From: Pyrrhosoma nymphula
Taxonomy: Eukaryota; Arthropoda; Insecta; Odonata; Coenagrionidae
Assembly (NCBI GenBank): GCA_963573305.1
Contig: OY754339.1
Coordinates: forward strand, 72,525,376-72,589,375
Length of the DNA: 64,000 bases
Direction: 5' to 3'
Position 1 is the stretch's first letter; each line of letters begins with the position of its first letter. Below the pieces are notes generated by a model, which saw nothing but the letters and a program-made list of their open reading frames with translations, did no database searches and had not been told where the DNA came from. Below are positions 59,421-64,000 of this stretch, piece by piece. The position numbers and the translations under genes were made by a program.

Positions 59421-61140
59421 ATTTTTCCTCTGAAATTTCCAAGTAGCAATGTAAAAAGTTGTTTTTTATAAGAATTTTTTGGACGACCAATTTTATTAAA
59501 GAATTAGATCTCCTCATCTCCGTTCAATAAAGAACCAAATCCTTTACTTAATGTACGATTAATTCGCTTAGTCCGAGTTCACGACGAAAATAACATTTAA
59601 GGACCAAAATAGAATGAAGGCATGCGGTAATATTGGATATAAAATTTCAAGATGGAGTTCAATTGTGCCTCAGTATAAACCTTTGAGCATTTTAAATACT
59701 TTTTGACAAATCTATTTGTACATTCGCATAATCGTATGATAATTTGTGAAACATTTCCTCCGGTGAAATTAAGAACGGACAAAGCAACGAATTGCAAAAG
59801 AGAAGCCTTAGAAGAGTTTGAGAAGCAGTTAGGTGCAAATTGCTGAGGCTGCCGTTTCTTCAAAAGTACCTATATTTTTCGAATTTAAGCGATAATTTAA
59901 ACCTCTAATTAACCAGCTATAAATAGTAATGATCTTTGTGAACTTGGGTGTTGTAGAGTTTCTGTTAGAAGAAAATATTTTAGGTATGTAGGTATTCGTT
60001 TAGTAGCTATGTTTCAAAATGTAAGATCGACCTTTCTCTTAAATATTTTTACCAAAAAACATTTGAAATCGTAATAAAGTTTTAATTTTTCTTCGCTCAA
60101 AAGTAAATGCTATGAGCTGCTATCTCTGTTTGGTACTATTCAACAATAAAATACTTGGCCATGTAAATTAAACGGCCTTATGTAGATAGTCACTATCTAA
60201 ATTGAAATTTATAACATATCTTGTAAAACATTCGTGTCTTTCTTTTGATCATACAATTCTACATCAAGCTTTTCTTTTCTTCCTTTTTTCAAAATATTGA
60301 ACATATATTCCCTTGGTGTTTTGTACTCCACAATGTAACTGACGTTCCATATTTGTTTCACTTTACACTGTGTTAGTGCCAATTGTGATTTATTTTGAGT
60401 TAGACGGTCTTACATTGTGTTTTTAGGGGGCTTAACACGAAACAATACATTGAATTAAATACAATGGTAAAACATGGTAATACTAATTGCATGAATTGTC
60501 ATTGAAAACTATTTACATTCTCACTTCATTTTATTCCAGGCATTAATAGCTTGCTAAATCAAATTCGTGAAACCTCGCACATGGTCAATGTCATCGTGGA
60601 GTATTTGGCCTTAGCACAATAACCTATGCTTATGAAGGTTATGGTCCCTAAACACCTTTTCTACATTGTTCATCCCTCACCACGCCGGCGACTCGTCACT
60701 CCAATGAGATCTTTTTGATGCTCCTGACACCACCAGGGGTGAGTAAGACTGCATTACTAACTATTTCTGTCGGGTATATGTGTGAAAAATAATGCGCTTC
60801 GCATGGAGTCCCATCCTATACCAACAGTACAATGTCCCCAGGAGATGCTCGAAGTTTCAATTACGAATGGCAAGTTTATTATCTGTTTGTCGACAAAAAA
60901 TCCGCGAACGAGTGCTGCAACTACCATAGTCAGTGCCTATTGCTCGGATCTTACGTAAGAGGTATTTTTTCTGGATTTTTGCCGCAAGTCGAAGGTCGCG
61001 TGAATCTGATTAGGTATGTGACATTGATTTCCTTTTCTTTGCATCTTGTAGTCATTGTTTATCATTACCAAGTAAGGTTTAACTGGAGTAGCAGAAATAT
61101 AGTTGTCGAAGGATTTGGTGTTCTCCCGGCAAACAAGGCT
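59421..61140. other. No gene recognised
   Basis: AT-rich until about 60500, then more balanced. A 149-codon + frame at 60832-61281 runs into the foldback repeat at 61141. It has no conserved motif and is probably fortuitous. Confidence 0.35.
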
Positions 61141-61600
61141 GATGAAATTTTCTGCTGTTTCCCACCGGGTCAGGAAGGCGGTTGTTGCCAACGTTTCGAT
61201 GGCTTTCTCTGCTATCTTCTTCAGGTGTCGAGTCATGGAACTTACCGGGTTAATACACCCTTCAATTGCCCTACCTGCTGATTAACTCCGCGTGAATCAA
61301 TAGGGTTAATGGTTACTGGGATCGGCTAACCAAAGAGACAATTGAAATAAGTTAGGAAGAAAATAAATTTAACAGAGACGCAGGATACGCCCGAAAAAGC
61401 GCGTGGAATCCTATTCTTCACAAAATGAAAGACACAAGAAAATGGCGCCGAAACTCTGATAAATCATGTGAGACCTGAGCCTGACTAAAGCTAATATTAA
61501 CCCGGCAAGTTCCATGACTCGACAGCAGCCCTGAATATGATGGTTGAAATAGCCACCGGAACGTCGGCAACAATATGCTTCCTCACACCCAAGAAAATTT
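61141..61600. repeat. Foldback of two PLE-like ends
   Basis: 61150-61257 and 61490-61590 are diverged inverted repeats sharing GTCGAGTCATGGAACTTRCC and GGGTTAATA blocks, with a spacer of about 230 bp. Minus strand, left arm: CTGAAGA (61224-61218), A, an imperfect GAUAGC/GCCAUC stem, GAAACG (61197-61192). Plus strand, right arm: CTGAATA (61531-61537), T, GATGGTT/AGCCACC stem, GGAACG. Both follow the PLE-end order, and the left arm is better preserved. Confidence 0.7.
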
Positions 61601-64000
61601 CATCGGTAATGAAATTTATTTTTCAAATATTATTAACACCATATGCGCCTTAGTTTAAAATAAATCTGATAACCACATATGTCTTACCCTCCTGCCCAGC
61701 CTTTTCCTTAAAAGTACCTTTATTTTTTCTTTGTTCCATGCCATTAAATTCTGTGGCTCTTTTATCGATTCATTGGTATGAATGTGAAACTACGATATAA
61801 GAAACTCAGAAAACAGATTAAGCCCATGCAAAGTTGCCACGTTCGATTTCTTGAGAAAAAGTCTTTTCTTCGCCTTATAAAGTTTTTCTTTGCTTCTAAA
61901 ATTAAGAACTAAAGTGAATGCTCAATCACATATTTTTTTAGAAAAATCAATCACTAATAGATAACTCACCGAAACAAAGGCACACTAATTATCTCCCTGC
62001 ATCACGAGTGAAAGTTATTGAAATAATCTAGTTTTGAAGAAGGAGTAACTTTGCAAGCAGCAAGCTAGCCGGTGTAACTTGGACAATAAATGACGACTAA
62101 GCTAAACGCTATTTATGCAAGGATCCAATAATGCTTTGTTTTTATTCTAGCAGAGTATGCATGAAGGGCACTCTTTCCAGCATGTTATAAAAGTATTTAA
62201 ATGCCGTGGGTTAGCGTACGCATGTGCTCTTTAAGAGTTTGATGAATCAGTCGCTCGCGTGACTTCATTCTCCTTTTTTTGCGGGATAGTAGTATTTTTT
62301 TGCTTTTAAGATTAAAGGTCAGAAATTTTGAGACGAGTTTGAATCTGGCTCACAGTCAATCCTTTCTGAGCAATTACGAGCGGTTTATGCTGAAAATTCG
62401 ACGAATTGACACTGAAGAAAAATGAGGCTGTAATTTCATCCGCCACAATACTGATTTTCTAACCTCTTTCAATTTTTTTATATAACACCATTAATTCAAG
62501 GCTGCAGATTGCGCTTGGACATCTTGTTGTATGAAGGACGATTGTTTTGTTGAGGAGTTTGAGGTTTATGTTATCGAATGTCTATTTGAGGAGATTTAAC
62601 ATTTAAACTGGTAAAATAATCAGAGAAAAACATTCTAAATGCTTCATCTTCTAACGAAATAGATTTATTCTACTTGTCTGGTAAATAATCTCCTCTTTAT
62701 TATGACAACAATGTTCCCAAAATTAAATGTCAGATCCGTGCAGATACACAGGTAACTATAGTATTTAGAAAGTTCCACTGTGACAGTGAGTCAAAACTAA
62801 TGCTATAATTTTGTATATATACTATAATAGTACATAGTGTAATACTATAAATCTTTTTATTTGTATTTTTTAATAAATAGTGCTCCTCTCACTAATGACC
62901 TGCATTGATCTTTATAAAACAAATGTTAGAATGAAATTTGCAGATTATTCAACGAATATATATACTAAAGGATAACTTTTCAGCTAAAAGACCCGACAAC
63001 AGCGCTATTTCTATTTTGCTGAAGACTTTTGACTTGAGTTATTGCAGTAATTTGCCATCAACTCAAAAAATAAGTGGGAAAAGGCTTAAATTTTATTTCC
63101 ATTAATGTCCCTCTCGACATTTCCTTCTAATAAACAGTTTTGTTTCTCAAACATGACATCTGTATTAGATAGAAAAATATTATGTTCCCTAAGTTTTATG
63201 CTCTCTCGTGTTTAAGATCATGCTCATCCAAGTTCCATTTGTGAGAACAATATCGCTGGAAGTTAAAGTTTGCTATTCATACCAAACAGAGGACAAAGTT
63301 TTCTATAAAGAGTCAGAATATGAATAAAATGATACTATATGCTTTAAATTTTTACTTCAGGTACCCATCTTATAGTGCTTTATTTTACATAAATTTTAAA
63401 TTTCCAGACAACTGCCCACTAGAGATATTTGACCTTGAATTGAATTTGACCTTCGATACTTTTCTACTCTAGGACAACTCTTCACCTCAACATGATACTT
63501 GTTACTTGAAACTGTTACTTGAAAACTGTTACTTGAAACCTCAACTTTTGCTTGAAAAACTCGCTATAAACCCCTTATTTCCCATGAAGATAATGTATTC
63601 CTTATATCTCCCATAAGATGCAAAATCAGCTGGTTTGCCATAAAATTACTGCCAAAAGGATTGAAAGCTCTAAATTTCATGCAGCCTTGAATTAATTTTG
63701 TGGTGTTTTGAGTCAGGACACTTAATTGTTTCGCAGAAGGCTTGATATCGTTCGGAGGAGATAACCGAGATGATTCAATCCCAAAATTGGAGTATACAAG
63801 AATTTCGTTTTCCATCATGCAGGTTACTTAACGCATTTATGTATTTATACACCGTGAGTACTATTATATTCAGTACAATTTTTCATCAAGAAATATGTTG
63901 GTACTTTGTAACTCCTACATTTTTCCCGTCTTCAAGACTTGTAATTTGGGTCATTTCATCATTCTATAACATCGCTCTCGCCAAAATTAGCCTCTTAGCC
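61601..64000. other. No gene recognised; short tandem repeat
   Basis: A 13-14 bp unit TGTTACTTGAAAC is repeated about three times at 63497-63540. The remainder is AT-rich with no coding motif or transposon end that I can support. Confidence 0.45.

Noticed and set aside
60832..61281. 149-codon frame with several cysteines
   Set aside because: It ends inside a diverged foldback repeat and has no recognisable domain, so it is probably fortuitous.
1..64000. CRISPR array, phage or bacterial operon content
   Set aside because: There are no regularly spaced repeats, no dense same-strand coding and no ribosome-binding-site pattern. All coding traces are eukaryotic transposable elements.

Overview
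This window is non-coding, AT-rich eukaryotic DNA, most likely from an arthropod and probably an insect. Every recognisable coding stretch belongs to a transposable element, and all but two of these are visibly broken. I found no host protein-coding gene, no intact tRNA gene, no CRISPR array and no bacterial operon structure. The insect assignment is an inference from the repeat types: Penelope-like elements (PLEs) with GIY-YIG endonucleases, a TATA plus TCAGT initiator promoter, tRNA-derived SINEs, hAT and PIF-like elements, and jockey/CR1 and RTE-like LINE remnants.

Layout. 1-2.4 kb: a reverse transcriptase/RNase H remnant whose RNase H end resembles the hepadnavirus/insect-retroelement group. 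Its 3' end is duplicated as a near-perfect palindrome with two convergent TATA/initiator promoters. 4.1-5.7 kb: a 1.6 kb terminal-inverted-repeat element with a TTA target duplication. 6.9-8.2 kb: a PLE remnant, its terminus in inverted orientation, and a 245 bp tandem duplication. 13-17 kb: foldback repeats and a 320 bp inverted repeat that includes SINE sequence. 19.2-19.6 kb: an antisense fragment of the 28S rRNA 3' end. 21.3-22.2 kb: a LINE remnant. 24.6-26 kb: a foldback and a possible DNA transposon. 31-35.6 kb: foldback, SINEs, a third PLE endonuclease remnant abutting a CR1/jockey-like LINE, and a SINE cluster. 35.7-39.1 kb: a hAT-like element with a perfect 8 bp target duplication, then a TTCCCTAG-rich element. 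43.2-46.2 kb: a very young PLE palindrome (two 1,454 bp arms, head to head) with an 11 bp target duplication and a 34 nt one-sided extension. 51.9-52.2 kb: a 300 bp hAT MITE with a perfect 8 bp target duplication. 58.6-59.4 kb: another LINE remnant. 61.1-61.6 kb: another foldback.

The unifying signal is a short structural motif, CUGANGA, one nucleotide, a small stem-loop, then GAAA. It recurs on both strands. Three times it lies directly downstream of a GIY-YIG endonuclease reading frame, and elsewhere it sits in inverted-repeat foldbacks. It matches the core of the hammerhead ribozymes known from PLE terminal repeats, except for one extra nucleotide before stem II. Several otherwise unexplained foldbacks here are therefore probably solo PLE ends. 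The best-preserved example is in the 43.2-46.2 kb palindrome.
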